In this document: positions 24,135-34,801 of the stretch, piece by piece | Position numbering within the stretch: position 1 is the stretch's first letter | How the letters are laid out: each line of letters starts with the position of its first letter | NCBI GenBank assembly: GCA_030180135.1 | Contig: CM058229.1 | Span: 41,133,522 to 41,197,521, forward strand | Reading direction: 5' to 3' | From: Orychophragmus violaceus | Lineage: Eukaryota > Streptophyta > Magnoliopsida > Brassicales > Brassicaceae | DNA: 64,000 nucleotides | Notes under the pieces: generated by a model | Told to the model about the DNA's origin: nothing | What the model saw: the letters and a program-made list of their open reading frames with translations, nothing else | The model's database searches: none | Made by a program: the position numbers and the translations under genes

Positions 24135-24570
24135 TGGTACCAAAATCAGCACCCGAATTTTGGTTGTTAAGGCCAAATGGACTTATCTCTTAACATGTCG
24201 ACATTAAGGAAATCACTCCGGCCCAAACCAAAACCCATCTTATCTTTGTCTTATCAACTGTAAATGACAGCGTATTGAAAAGCACGTAAATGATGGAGAG
24301 CTCGTCTAAGAGGCTATAAAAGGAGTTCAATGGTTTTAATTTGAGGACCTCCTCTTTCATTCATTTTTACACACAAACAGCTCTACAAACTCACTATAAA
24401 CTTTCTCGTGAGACCCATTTGTAATAACTCTTTCATCAATACAAGATAACTACGAAACCTTTATTCATTATAGATAGTTAATTGAACCATCATGTGATCT
24501 TCGATGTTCTAACCCTTCGACAATTTCCCATTCAAAATTACAAATCTCTAGTGCAGATTTCGGATCCACA
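24135..24570 (+). repeat. Gypsy 3' LTR
   Basis: Begins TGGTACCAAAATC and ends GGATCCACA, 436 bp. It is shorter than the 5' LTR because a block of about 100 bp is absent. A purine-rich GGGCTAGAGG lies just upstream and may be the remains of a polypurine tract. Confidence 0.85.
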
Positions 24571-24737
24571 CTTATTCTTTTATACTTTGATCTCTCCATC
24601 TTTTTTTGCAATCTTCTCGCTCACATTGTCCTCGCTATCCCCATTATTCGCGGATCACGTTACAATGGTTCACGACTAGCTCTTCTATGGTCTCGAACTC
24701 ATAGCAAATAAGACTTATGAGAAATCCAGCACCAACA

Positions 24738-24752
24738 ATTGCCCCCAAGCAT
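24738..24752 (-). other. Polypurine tract of element X
   Basis: On the minus strand GCTTGGGGGCAAT directly precedes the LTR start TGTTGGTGC at 24737. This is the usual polypurine tract form of Tat-lineage elements and shows that the internal region of element X extends to the right. Confidence 0.8.
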
Positions 24753-25371
24753 ATTAGCAAGGATTTCGAAATGAATGAGCGGTAGCATTGGAAATATACG
24801 CGTATCCTCGGTACTCCTACATACTCATCATGCGGGCATGAATTATTGATTGAGCTCAGATCGAACGGTCTAGATGATGCGAAAGCTGAGCGACCTCGAA
24901 TCTCAAGGGATTGCTTCAGATTCTCTTGGATTGTAATCATTTCGTTATGATCTAACGGCTGAGATGAAAGGATGTGAAAGGTTGATGCGTCGAATATTTT
25001 TAGTAGGATCCAAATATTTCAACATTTATCCGCTAACATATCTGACTGTTGCGACTTGGCGATGTAGATGAAAACCAACGATCTCAAGGTTGGTCTTCTT
25101 TATCGACTTTAAAAGGGGAGTTAATCCCACATTTCCCACTACTGGTGCTTCACCATTATTTATCATAGCTTACTTCTCCTCTTTGGTTTTATTTTTATTT
25201 TTCTTCTTGCTTACATTTTTCAGATAAAACCAGAAAGATTAACCTCTATCGGAAAAATTTCATCGACCCCATACAAAGCCGATAATGCAGAAAATATCTC
25301 TCATGGCCCCTAGAACCAGAGCCATAGAAAACAGTTATGAGCAAGAGCTATAAGATCCTCACCATAAGTCG

Positions 25372-26350
25372 AAAATGACAATCTGGCATATATATAAGCT
25401 CAGGGAAAGCTGCCACATTCCTTTATAGGTCGAGATGGTGTTACTAGACGAGTCAGAATCTCCAGAACTCGTCCGTCCCGGATACTACAATGCTTACTCC
25501 ACACATTTTTATAGATGTGGTATGTTATCCCGATCCCTCGTCTGGTTCTTTACGTATTGACACAACTCCAACTTTCATTTCCTCAGATGTGCCCGAACTT
25601 TATTTGGTAAATCATCGGAATCGGAGTCTTAGCCCTAGAGGAGGGGATTCTGATCAACCTTGAGCACATCCTTCTCGTTTGTCTTCTTAAATACAATAAG
25701 AAGATTCCAAGGACCTATTACCTCCTCCTGCGTCATGGGATAATCAAAGAGGATACCTCTCCTAGGGACACTTGGCACGATCAAATCTTATTTTTTAAGA
25801 TCAACGAAGCCTCTGTTTGCGACTTCGACTTCTCGGTTATTTCGACACGCTGGGAGTCATCGTTGGTCATAAGCGAGATGATAGTAGTTCGTCGTTTATA
25901 GAGCAAGTACTCATTTTTATTGTGATAATAATGATTCATTTTGTATTGGAAGATACTCCAGACGCAATACCACTTGACACTGATACAGGGGACCTGATCG
26001 CGCTTTTGAAGAGGGGAAGGATAGATTAGGACTCTTTCACAGTGAGCTACTGTTCAAACGGATGCTTCCTTTTCCATAATATACTTGTGAATTTAAAGCT
26101 CGAATTGAACAGCGGGTTCGAACTACACCAACTAAGACGTCAGTTTATGGATAGCATGCACAAATGTGTTTCTGTAATTTTAGTTGATCGAACTCGAACT
26201 ATGTTTCTTGTTATTTCTGCTGGTTGCGCTATTTCTGATTCTGGTTCTACAGCAAGCACACCTCCTCAAGAGAAGGAACAGCTCCCGCCGTACTAGCAAA
26301 GCTCCTATGGAATTGACGTCTCAGGCAAAGTCAGGCGAATTAGCCATGAT
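25372..26350 (+). pseudogene. Antisense extra ORF of Tat-type element X (plant transposon protein)
   Basis: On the plus strand, opposite to the element, frames read VLLDESESPELVRPGYY, then GVLALEEGILINLEHILL and VCLLKYNKK, then IPRTYYLLLRHGIIKED, WHDQILFFKIN and ASVCDFDFSVISTRW. These blocks match the 'putative gypsy type transposon' / plant transposon protein family (as in pfam04195) that Tat-type elements carry between integrase and the 3' LTR, often antisense. At least two stops or frameshifts break it. Later frames to 26350 are less certain. A TTTAAAAGG at about 25108 could be its promoter TATA region. The function of these extra ORFs is not known. Confidence 0.65.
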
Positions 26351-26675
26351 CTTACGTTGACTACCCCTCCCTTTGTGCTTGAAGCGAGGTTGTGAACCAG
26401 ACGGTCTTGAACCCGAGAGGCCTCCCCCCCCCGTCAAGCCAACCACTTAGGGACATCATGTCGATCACTTTGGATCCAACGAACATGGCTTCAAACTCGA
26501 ACGGATCTCGCCACCTACGTCGAAGCGTGCCAGATATAAGGGGAAACATCCGCAGGTGGTGCTGATTGCGATGTAGAAGCGAAGCAGACTTTTTCCGGCT
26601 CTACCGGAAGCATGGGTTATAACTGAAGGTTCATGCAAAAGAAGGATTACCCATCACCTGCGGCGTTTTAATTTA
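26351..26675. other. Decayed internal sequence of element X
   Basis: No clear coding frame. A C run (26425-26433) and proline-rich frames are present. The segment ends ATTTATCGTGCATAG, similar to the bases that precede the X LTR at 8621, directly before another LTR start. Confidence 0.4.
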
Positions 26676-26723
26676 TCGTGCATAGTGTGAGTTAAAGGAT
26701 TAACACCACAATTTGATTGAAAC
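26676..26723 (-). repeat. Truncated LTR scrap of element X family
   Basis: About 48 bp starting TGTGAGTTAAAGGATT matches the beginnings of the LTRs at 8621 and 46644, including the AAACATGGAT block. The rest of the LTR is gone. Confidence 0.65.
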
Positions 26724-27005
26724 ATGGATCCCTACAACCCCCCATCATCGTAGGTCGGGCACTATAGATAGCAGACTTAACATATGCTATAGTTAATTAA
26801 ACGACGATAGCGTTCCTCTCTCCGCAATTATTAATATTTATGATAACGTGTTATAATTGTTATTAAAAATTATAAATAATAGCAGTTTTTTTTACAAAGA
26901 TAGCAAATTATTTGTGTTATTAATTTATTTTATAATTACCCAAAACTTTATTCAAATAAATTACAAATGGATATTTTTTAAAATTGTAATATATTTTGAA
27001 ATATT

Positions 27006-27087
<82 letters not shown>

Positions 27088-27114
27088 CAATTAATTCATA
27101 ATATAAAAACCATA
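26724..27114. other. A/T-rich spacer with (AAT)n microsatellite
   Basis: No gene. Positions 27007-27087 are AAT repeats with a single interrupting G. The plus-strand open frame over it is only poly-isoleucine from the repeat. The MULE target-site duplication follows at 27115. Confidence 0.8.
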
Positions 27115-27245
27115 AAACATTTCGGGACAATTGCAAAATTACCCTCGAAATTGAAGTCATCCCTGAAACTACCCTCGGCCTTCTTCTTCCTATCCTTCGC
27201 TAATATATCCCCTTACTAATCTGGGTATTCACGGGAATGCCATCG

Positions 27246-28390
27246 TCAGACTTCATATGAAGTTTGATACTTTAATCAAAAGACAAAAGGACCCAAAATT
27301 ATTTTGGATATTCACGAAAATGCCATCGCCATGAATGCTCAACAACCACGACAACCACCATCGCCAACGAGTTAATGTGTAATCCAACTCGTTTTTCCAC
27401 CATTAAAGCTCAAGTAAAGCTCAAGAATAGAGCTCGAATGTTCTCCTCACCGATTTCTCCCTTTTCCCCTTTGATTTTTCGATTCAAAAGTAGCGAAATC
27501 ATTTATCATCTTATAAAAACAGCAAAACACGACTCGGAATTCGGGTTTTCGGTGATATTAGACGTTCTGAGAAATCGACGAGGCTAAAAACAAACTGAAA
27601 ACGGACTTTGGTAAGAATTTTTTCATATCATCGATTTTCAGATCTGAATTGTAATATCAGACTTCTGTTTAAGTCTAATTTTTTCTTAAACTTCAATATG
27701 GTCAACGAGAGGGTAGTTTTGCAATTGACTTTCAATTGACAGACCTCCATAGAAGTCTGTGAAATTCCTTTGAAAAATAAAAATATATTTATCAGACTTC
27801 ACCAAGAAGTCTAAATAAGAAGAGAGTAGTTTTGCAATTGAGTCAAATTTGATTTTTAGTCAGACTTATGTAGTCTGGCAAGAAATTGACCGATCCTTGA
27901 CTTTTTATCAAAAGAAATCCGATGTCTGAAAATAATGGGAGGGGGGGGGGGTAGAAACTGTAATTGACCCAAATTTTCAGATGTTGGCCAGAATAAGCGA
28001 ACAAATCGTCAGACTTCTAAATCTGTGTGAAAATAAGGAAAAAAGATTCCAGACGGCTATAGACATCTGAAATTCAAAACATTTGCTAGACGGCGATAGA
28101 CATCTGAAAAATTGAATTTTGGTCAATGCTGGATAAAAACCGAAAATGCGAAGTTTTTTATCAGTCCCTCGCTGTATGAAATTCTTGTCAGACAACACAA
28201 GAAGTCTGAACATTATCAGACTTCTCGAAGAAGTCTGACATTTTAAATTCAATTGCAAAACTACCCCTTACTTTTTGTCAGACTTCTCCAAGAAGTCTGA
28301 ACATTATCAGACTTCTTGGAGAAGTATGACAATTTAAAAGTCAATTGCAAAACTACCCATTTTGTTCTCATACTTCATAAGCTGTCTAAC
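27246..28390. repeat. Left cluster of 10-3-10 palindromes in MULE
   Basis: Twelve or thirteen copies of a palindrome whose arms are TCAGACTTCT and AGAAGTCTGA around a 3-base centre. Starts are near 27246, 27657, 27739, 27792, 27860, 28009, 28050, 28087, 28188, 28216, 28278 and 28307, with a weak one near 28369. Copies at 28216-28238 and 28278-28300 are perfect. Between 28188 and 28365 the palindromes form tandem units that also contain CAATTGCAAAACTACCC, a motif of the element's own ends. Other copies carry one to several mismatches. Confidence 0.9.
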
Positions 28391-28915
28391 AAAAATTTCA
28401 AGCAAATAACATAGTTACTCGGAACCCTTGTTCGGAAACTCGCTAGGCGCTATACGCGCGGCTGATCCGGACCTAGCGAGTTATCGAAAAATCGGGGATT
28501 AATCGAAATTTACGCGGGGCGTAATTTTTTAATATTTTATGTTTTTATAGATATATAGTTTGTGTAAACAGAATGTTACATGAACTTCAGTTTAGCCTAG
28601 TGTTCGCACCCCTTCCCAATATGCTATGCAACCAGAGTTCGGGACTTGGCGGTTGCATTTTGGCGATTTTTTTTTGTTTTAATTTAATGAAATCACGAAA
28701 TTACATTTTTGCCCTCATCTTCAACCTTTTTTCTGCGATTATGAACCCTAATTTCTGCCGCATGATTTGATTTTGTTCAAAATTAACACCTTTTAACTTG
28801 TTTTTCTTATGCTTTTAACCAAAAAATGATAGATCTATAACCTAATACATGATTTCTAACTCGAATCAAAGAAAAACGTGGAGATTTGAAAATTTCCGAT
28901 TTCCACCACCGATTT
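28391..28915. other. MULE noncoding region downstream of Ulp1-like gene
   Basis: No gene on either strand. It holds a GC-richer stretch around 28430-28520 and A/T-rich sequence, and it is the region just 3' of the minus-strand Ulp1-like gene. No palindrome copies were noticed here. Confidence 0.5.
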
Positions 28916-29726
28916 TTAGAGAATCGCGGCGGTGGGCAGCCGCCCAGCGCTTCTCCGGCGGTTAATCGGACCTGGGCGGCGATTTTTAGAACAGAGCTCG
29001 GAACTTATCTCTTCACCTATTCGCCCGAGTTCAGTCAATATGTCAAAAGCTAGCTTGTCCCTGATTTGCTTGATGTTCTTATCATATAAATACTTTGGAA
29101 ACTCCATTCCAAGTGAATGGAACTCGATGAACTTCAAGAAGAACACTACACAGTCACCTGTTTGGTGGTTTTGGGGAAGATATTTGCTCCTAACAATCGT
29201 GTAGGTGTAACGTTCCAAGGGATAAGGCCACCCATCATCAGCTGGGGCCAAGACGTGCAACACATAAGGAAACATCTCACAGATTGGTGCCACTGCCGCT
29301 CCGACCATATCATTAGTTTTCCCTCCAAGGATGTTTTCACAGACTGTTACGTGCCTATCCATGATAGAAATCATAATTGCTACCCAATGATTTCCGCCAA
29401 TGTGCAATGCAGTGTAGATATGATCAATTTCCAGCTCCCAAGCCTTCGCTGATTTGCAGAATACATGTATATGACCAGTATAGTAATCCCACACACCAGG
29501 GGGAAGCCTTCTAGTTAAGGCAGAACTATTCTCTTCTGCACCGCTCTTAATAAATTCTGGATAGTGTTGACGCCACAATGCTTGAAGGAGTGTGTCAATG
29601 AAGCACATCCTCTTGCTCCTGAACCATTCTGGATGGTTGTGTTGGCGAAGCCTCAACGTATCAATCCCGACATGAATTTTCTGCATCAAACCAAGAATGT
29701 GTTAATATAAAAAAATAAAACACAAC

Positions 29727-29836
29727 CTGACAGCTTCAGAAGTCCGAATATACAACCATACTTCTTCAGAGGTCTGAAAATACAACCAGACTTCATGGGA
29801 AGTCTAAAAATACAACCAAACTTCTTGGGAAGTCTG
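29727..29836. repeat. Tandem palindrome units within an intron
   Basis: Four degenerate palindromes (starts near 29727, 29757, 29786 and 29816) form about 30-bp tandem units of the form AATACAACCA plus the GACTTCTTGGGAAGTCTGA arm pair. They lie between the exon ending near 29897 and the exon starting at 29681 (minus strand), so they are intronic. Confidence 0.85.
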
Positions 29837-30398
29837 AATATACATCCATACTGTAATGGTATTCTTAATTCACAAACTTCGGAGTGATACTGACCGTGAC
29901 ATGCAGCCATTCCTTTGGAGTGCGAAGATCATAATACCATTGGAGTGATGTGTTCACAGTCCTAGTCGGATAACCCCTACAAAGAACAATACGCTTGTTA
30001 GACATAGAGTTAAGAGATTAGGTATACAACTTACTCGTCTAGGTAGAGTGTTAAGACATACAACTGTCTTTTGTTGTAATCATTTAGTGCCATTACTTGC
30101 ATCTTAGTGAGAGCAGCACAAAGATTATATCCCGGTATAACATGTGCTTCGACAACAAGTTTAACTGGAGTCTTTACCTTCTCCTTCTGTTTAACCTGTT
30201 TTGCCTTCGCTTGCATATAAGCTTCAGCTGCTGCCTGCTTAGTGTTCAGTTTAAACCTCCGCGTAGCATCGAAGTCTATGCCCGTAGCCGACTGTGCAAC
30301 GATCAAGACACTCGGATCTATGCTCTCGAGTATACTCTGCATATACAATTTGACAACCCGTGTTAAACATAAAGTTCGATCTAAAATTCACACAAGAA

Positions 30399-30514
30399 CC
30401 AGACTGCACTAGACGTCTGGTAACTAAAATACATCACTGTCAGACATCTATAAAAGTCTGATATGTTCTGAATGCCGACTAAAAATCACACCAGACCAAT
30501 GCAATATAAGTCTA
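30399..30514. repeat. Intronic palindrome copies
   Basis: Three degenerate copies start near 30399, 30440 and 30491. They lie between exons of the Ulp1-like gene (30692 and 30343 on the minus strand). Confidence 0.75.
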
Positions 30515-31655
30515 ATGCCAGGAATCCATGTTCAAAGCAAATACGGTTATGCTCATGTTTTTACAATCAAGAATATTCATACTGCTGACAAGGCTACTTC
30601 CCCTCAAGGGATTTCTTCATAAGTCTGCTACTTCTCTTAGGCTCATCTTTATTTTCCTTATTTGTATTCAGAGATTGAGGGTTTTGGATACTAACCCCAT
30701 CATCAGTCGCAATCTGTTTGGTGGCCGCGGCCAGAATGTCAGGTTTGTCTGCTGCTTTCTTAGCCTTCGCTTTCCTGCAGGTGCTGGTTCGGGTACATTC
30801 AGTACCAATTTCTTCGGGTTCCTCTGAGCCCTTTCCTTTTTCTTTCTTCCTCCCTCTTCATCAACTGCAGCATCAATTACTTTATCTTGATCCTGAAGAT
30901 CTTCAACTTGATCTTCTTCATCCTCACCAACTCCGGCCTTCTTCATCTCAGCAGCCGCAACACTTGCATCTTTCTTCTTATCACTTCCTTTCCCTCCAGT
31001 ACCAGTTGTTTTCTTCTCATTTCCCTTCTGTCCAGAAGAATTTTTCTTCTTCACTTTTTCCTTCTGTTCAACTCTAGAACTTACTTCCTTCAAAGTCTTG
31101 ACATCCTTGCCAAGATCATCCATTCTGGTACCCATCAGGCGAAAAACTTCGTTGAAAACATCTTCCAATACATTAATCCGAATTTCAAATGATTTTTTTT
31201 TCAAACCCTCAATCATTTAAACAACGTCCCCATTCGTGGGACCATCCCTCCCTTCTCTAGGTATTTTACTAACCACATCTACCTCTTCTTCCTCATCATC
31301 ATCATCATCAGCAACAGTCTGTAATAACTTCCTCTTGACTCCCAGCCCCTTTCGCTTTTTCTCACCAACCTGACCCGCAACTTCCTCAGACTTAACCTCA
31401 AGCTTAACAGGACCGATAGCTTTGATCCTGAACACACCTTCACTTTTCCAGGTATTAGAATCCCACCTCCAAGGCGCAGTCCCAAGCTGCCCATGCATTG
31501 CTTTCATAATGTTCTCAACTTTGTCGTCCTCCTCATCATCATTGTGCAACTCGGGGAACATGTCATCATAATCCTTGACTACGAGGTTGTTGACACAGGA
31601 CTGCAAATTACAAGTCACATAGCAAAATGAATATGAGCATTTATAATATCACAAC

Positions 31656-32633
31656 GTCAGACATCATACGAGACTGGGACCAAAGTGTCAGACTTCATAT
31701 GAGGTCGGACTAATTCAAAATATATTTTTATAATTTATAATTTAAATTTCCAACTTAAATATCTCCCAGACTACTATTTAAGTTGGAAATTTAAATATAA
31801 AATAATAAAAATATATTTTGAGGGAAATTTTTGATACATAAATTAAACATGAGACTTTTGGAAATATGTAAATTAAAATTACATAAACTTTAGTCAGTTT
31901 TAACCTTTTAAGGTATATTTGATTAAAAGTATTTATTTTTTATTTAATTTCGGGGTTAGTTAAATACTTCTCAGACTTTTCTCGGAAGTCCACGAAACTC
32001 CAAAATTCAGACTTCTCAGAGAAGTCTGATAAACCCTAAATCTAATATTTATCACTTAATAATGAAAATAGTTAAACAAAATCCCTAGGAAACATCAAAT
32101 TCGTTAATACATGCGCATTATAACATACATGTGCAAATATAATTTTTTCAAATGTGAATTTCCTAAACCATGAATCTAACGCTAAGGTTATATGTAAGTT
32201 TATGTAAATGTTCCACCATGTTCCATTACAAAGCATGTTTTAAGGTCTAGAAACTACTCTACCACTTTATATATTTTTATTCTGATTCAAATTTACGAAA
32301 TTTAATTTATATACTTCAAAATCGTCTATATTTAATTTCTGTTTAGTTGTTTTTAACAAAATGTTTTTTTACTATTTTAAATTAAAATTTACTAAATTAA
32401 TCTGCTTCAGACTTCTTGAAGAAGTCTAAAATCTTTTGGATGAAGACATACTTAACTAACATTGTTTAATTTGACTCAGTTTTATCAAATTTTAATTTAT
32501 ATATTATTAAATTGTATATATTTAATTTATGTATATAAAAGTTTTGACAAAATATTTTTTTATAAATTTTAAATTTACTAATTTATTCTGTATCAGACTT
32601 CTCTACAAAAATCTGATAAAGTCACTTAGACTT
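31656..32633. repeat. Upstream palindrome cluster and A/T-rich MULE DNA
   Basis: Copies start near 31656, 31688, 31980, 32017 (perfect arms, centre CAG), 32407, 32593 and 32624. The last is cut by the CACTA element. The rest of the stretch is A/T-rich and has no gene. A separate long inverted repeat lies at 31739-31797. Confidence 0.88.
31739..31797. repeat. Perfect-looking hairpin
   Basis: An inverted repeat with arms of about 20 bp (TTTAAATTTCCAACTTAAAT on the left and its complement on the right) surrounds a loop of about 16 bases that contains a half palindrome CAGACTACT. Confidence 0.85.
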
Positions 32634-33000
32634 CACTACAAAAATTATGAGCATTGATAGCATAATATAATAGCACAGTTTTCCAAACTGCTATTAAAAC
32701 TAAATTCCCGATTTTTTTTTTTACATTCAATAGCATTTAAATAACGCTAACAAAATAAATTAATAAGCGGGAAACAAAAATCAAGTAATCCGCCAAGATT
32801 TGGCCAAAATTTCACTAAACCGCCAAACACTTGCAAGTTTTCCCTCTTATATTGGACTAAAAAAATAAATATCCCTCTCCTTCGAAAACATGAAGACACA
32901 CATAAAACCTAACTAAACACAAAATAGATCCCAATTTTTTTTGTCTCATACAACTTGAAAAAAAATCTCTTTCGTTAATCAATTGTCTCCTTTCTATATG

Positions 33001-33260
33001 GTTCGTGCGTCTCGATCTGGTCAATGGATTCGATCTCAGATCCGGTTCCGATGCACCGAGTCGTCGTCTCTCCTTCCATCTGCTGCATCCAAACGCTTCA
33101 TAAGTCATCGATGCTCTTTCCGCCGTCGATTTCGACCCTAATGCTACCTCGTCTAAAGATGTCCTTTCCATCCACAAATCTAAGCTCAAGGTCAGATTCA
33201 TGTCATCTTGCATATATATCTCTTAGTCTGAAACCCTGTCTTGTTCATGACCTTTGAAAT
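33001..33260 (+). pseudogene. Possible captured exon, identity unknown
   Basis: From the ATG at 33000 the plus strand has codon-like composition and ends in a splice-donor-like CAAG/GTCAGA near 33190. One frame reads VIDALSAVDFDPNATSSK after a stop. I could not name the source gene. It sits in the 5' part of the CACTA element, ahead of two fragments that are clearly captured, and it may be the 5' exon of a chimeric transcript. Confidence 0.35.
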
Positions 33261-33576
33261 TGGTTAAGGTTCATAATGTCGATCCTGTTTATAAAGAGGT
33301 GCTCTTTGGAGTATCTTGTTATGTTTCTGTATCGTGATGCTGTGCAGATCGATTATTGGGTTAACCTTATTGTTTTCATTCCTTCAATTTCAAAATTTTA
33401 GGGTTTTCCATTTTTTTGTATGAGTTAAAGGTTAGAACTTGAAATACGCTCGTCACGACAAGACTTATACCATAAACGAGGCTTTATGACTTTGGGATGT
33501 TCTGATTTAGTTGTGAGTTAAGCTTTCCAGAAAAAAATAGACACATATAATATTTTAAGGCTGAGGTATTTTGCAG

Positions 33577-33791
33577 AGAAACCATGAGGCGTTGAAGATG
33601 ATGGAGAAAGCTATAACTGCTGATGCTAGGAATCCGCTCCCGAAGTACTTCAATGCTAACATATTGGCCAGCCCTGGTGATTATCACAAGATCTCAAATA
33701 TTGTGCTCCTCAAGAGAGTAGTTTCCATGCGTTGCTTGGCAAAATCTATAAAGAACTAAAGCTATACAACAAAGCTATACGACAAAGTGGG
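33577..33791 (+). pseudogene. Captured CDC27/HOBBIT (APC3) TPR fragment
   Basis: After a splice acceptor (TTTTGCAG) the frame reads HEALKMMEKAITADARNPLP and KYFNANILASPGDYHK, which matches a tetratricopeptide repeat of plant CDC27/HOBBIT, a subunit of the anaphase-promoting complex. After a frameshift it continues as SSFHALLGKIYKELKLYNKA, matching the next repeat. A donor-like GTATGT follows. Only about 70 codons of a protein of several hundred residues are present. It is a captured exon or exon pair inside the CACTA element, not a host locus. Confidence 0.75.
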
Positions 33792-33905
33792 GTATGTGTT
33801 CTTCACAAATCTCTCTTGCTTAGAACTATACATATTTAAGTTTTGTTTATATCTTAAGTGTTTATCGATCTTAATTGGTTCTTTTTACATCTAATATCTT
33901 TCCAG

Positions 33906-34760
33906 ATACACTATTGTTTCTACTAGAGGAACTGCCTCTACTTTGGAGAATGCTGGAGTCTCTTTGACCAAAGTGGAGACGCTTACTCGTTTCCCAGAAA
34001 CGGTAAGTTCTAATCTTAACTAACTGTTGTTTCTTAATATTTTGTCTTGTGTTCTTGTTGATATTTTCTTCAATGGTTTCAACAAACAATAGGCTGGTGT
34101 CAAATTGAGTTGTGACTTTATCAATGAGTATACCATTATTTTGTGAGTTTTGTATATTAAAATTTGATCTCCTTTTGTTTTTTTCTTTTTCTCAATAAGC
34201 TTGATGGCCGTGTGAAGACTTTTCACCCAAATATACACGGTGGTATCTTCACTAGAAGAGATGTGGAGCATCATATGGAAGCTCTTAATGATCATGGGAT
34301 TGGTGAGTATTTTAACATTGATTTTCCTTCGATTTCCAAGGTTGAGATTACATCATCTATAGTGCCTCCTTTATGCTAAATTGCATCCTTTTGTGTATTT
34401 ATTTACAGGTACATTTGACGTGGTGGTTGTCAATTTGTATTCTTTCTATGAAAAAGTTATTGCTCCAGGTGAGATCAGTTTTGAGGATGCGATTGGGAAC
34501 ATTGACATTGGTGGTTCTGCTATGATTAGCGCAACTGCTAAGGTAATACAATATACACACACATATATATATATATATACGTGCATATGAGGCTTATTCG
34601 TTATGTTCATTTCAAGACTACAAATATAAGTTTTTATGTTGTTGGCAGAACCACAAAGACGTTATCATTGTTTTGGAATCTGAGGATTATCAAGCTGTTT
34701 TGGAGTATCTCAAAGAAGGTCAGAGCGACCAACAATTCTGCAGAAAACATCCATGAAAAG
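33906..34760 (+). pseudogene. Captured PURH fragment (IMP cyclohydrolase region), four exons
   Basis: Exons 33906-34002, 34200-34302, 34409-34542 and 34649-34760 have matching splice sites and read as the N-terminal part of the bifunctional purine enzyme AICAR transformylase/IMP cyclohydrolase. Key stretches are ASTLENAGVSLTKVETLTRF, LDGRVKTFHPNIHGGIF, RRDVEHHMEALNDHGIG, TFDVVVVNLYSFYEKVIAPG, ENIDIGG-like GNIDIGGSAMISATAK and NHKDVIIVLESEDYQAVLEY. The last exon ends with a TGA replacing Trp. Introns are retained, so capture was at the DNA level. The start of the enzyme and the whole transformylase domain are missing, so this is not a functional enzyme gene. Confidence 0.88.
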
Positions 34761-34801
34761 GTCTTGTAATTTTATACTTTTTATGAGAACGATAGTTTTT
34801 A

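Larger units (their letters stand above)
16203..24570 (+). mobile_element. Old Ty3/gypsy (Tat-type) retrotransposon with satellite and solo LTR inside
   Basis: LTRs lie at 16203-16746 and 24135-24570, with PBS, gag, protease, reverse transcriptase and RNase H remnants between them in the Ty3/gypsy order. Flanking pentamers CTTAC (16198-16202) and CTTAT (24571-24575) match at four of five bases and lie inside the LTR of element X. The LTRs differ clearly, including about 100 bp present only in the left one, so the insertion is old. All genes are full of stops and integrase is missing. A telomere-like satellite lies between gag and protease, and a solo LTR interrupts RNase H. Confidence 0.88.
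8621..24737 (-). repeat. LTR of Tat-type element X, split in three by nested insertions
   Basis: The LTR is present as 8621-8710, 16067-16202 and 24576-24737, and these pieces join to match, in order, the continuous LTR at 46644-47149. Shared landmarks are TGTGAGTT at the start, GGACTTAGAGAGAAATATATA in the first piece (20 bases or fewer identical at a time), CAGATTCCCTTTCTTGA in the second and CAGCACCAACA at the end. On the minus strand it begins TGTTGG. Directly beyond 24737 is a polypurine tract on the minus strand, so this is probably the 3' LTR of a minus-strand element. Copia interrupts it at 8711 and a gypsy element at 16203. Confidence 0.8.
28916..31600 (-). pseudogene. Ulp1-like (peptidase C48) gene, 5'-truncated
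   Basis: Four exons on the minus strand can be placed by plausible splice sites: about 31600-30692, 30343-30036, 29978-29897 and 29681-28916. The first is acidic then Lys-rich with E/K coiled-coil-like segments and holds an in-frame TAA at 31219-31217. The last is the C48 domain: GNHWVAIMI with the catalytic His, then VTVCENILGG where the family has an Asp after V-C/Y (here Glu), then PQNHQTGDCVVFFLKFIEFH with the Gln and the catalytic Cys. The DUF1985 domain normally upstream is absent. Family members in crucifer MULEs resemble SUMO proteases; activity here is doubtful because of the stop and the Asp to Glu change. Three to four palindromes lie in its third intron. Confidence 0.8.

Noticed and set aside
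26857..27219. 120-codon plus-strand frame with long poly-isoleucine
   Set aside because: The isoleucines come from the AAT microsatellite; the rest crosses into the MULE end.
28188..28330. CRISPR-like array
   Set aside because: Palindromes recur but spacers are not unique and even in length, and the surrounding DNA is a plant MULE; CRISPR arrays are not expected in a plant nuclear genome.
30668..31192. Plus-strand frames opposite the Ulp1-like gene (30718-31077, 30887-31192)
   Set aside because: They lie antisense to a lysine-rich coding exon with matching splice sites and show only low-complexity Ser/Leu/Phe sequence.
33024..33257. Both-strand frames at the 5' part of the CACTA element as separate genes
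   Set aside because: Only a possible captured exon can be argued for on the plus strand; the opposite-strand frame (32857-33213) has no support.
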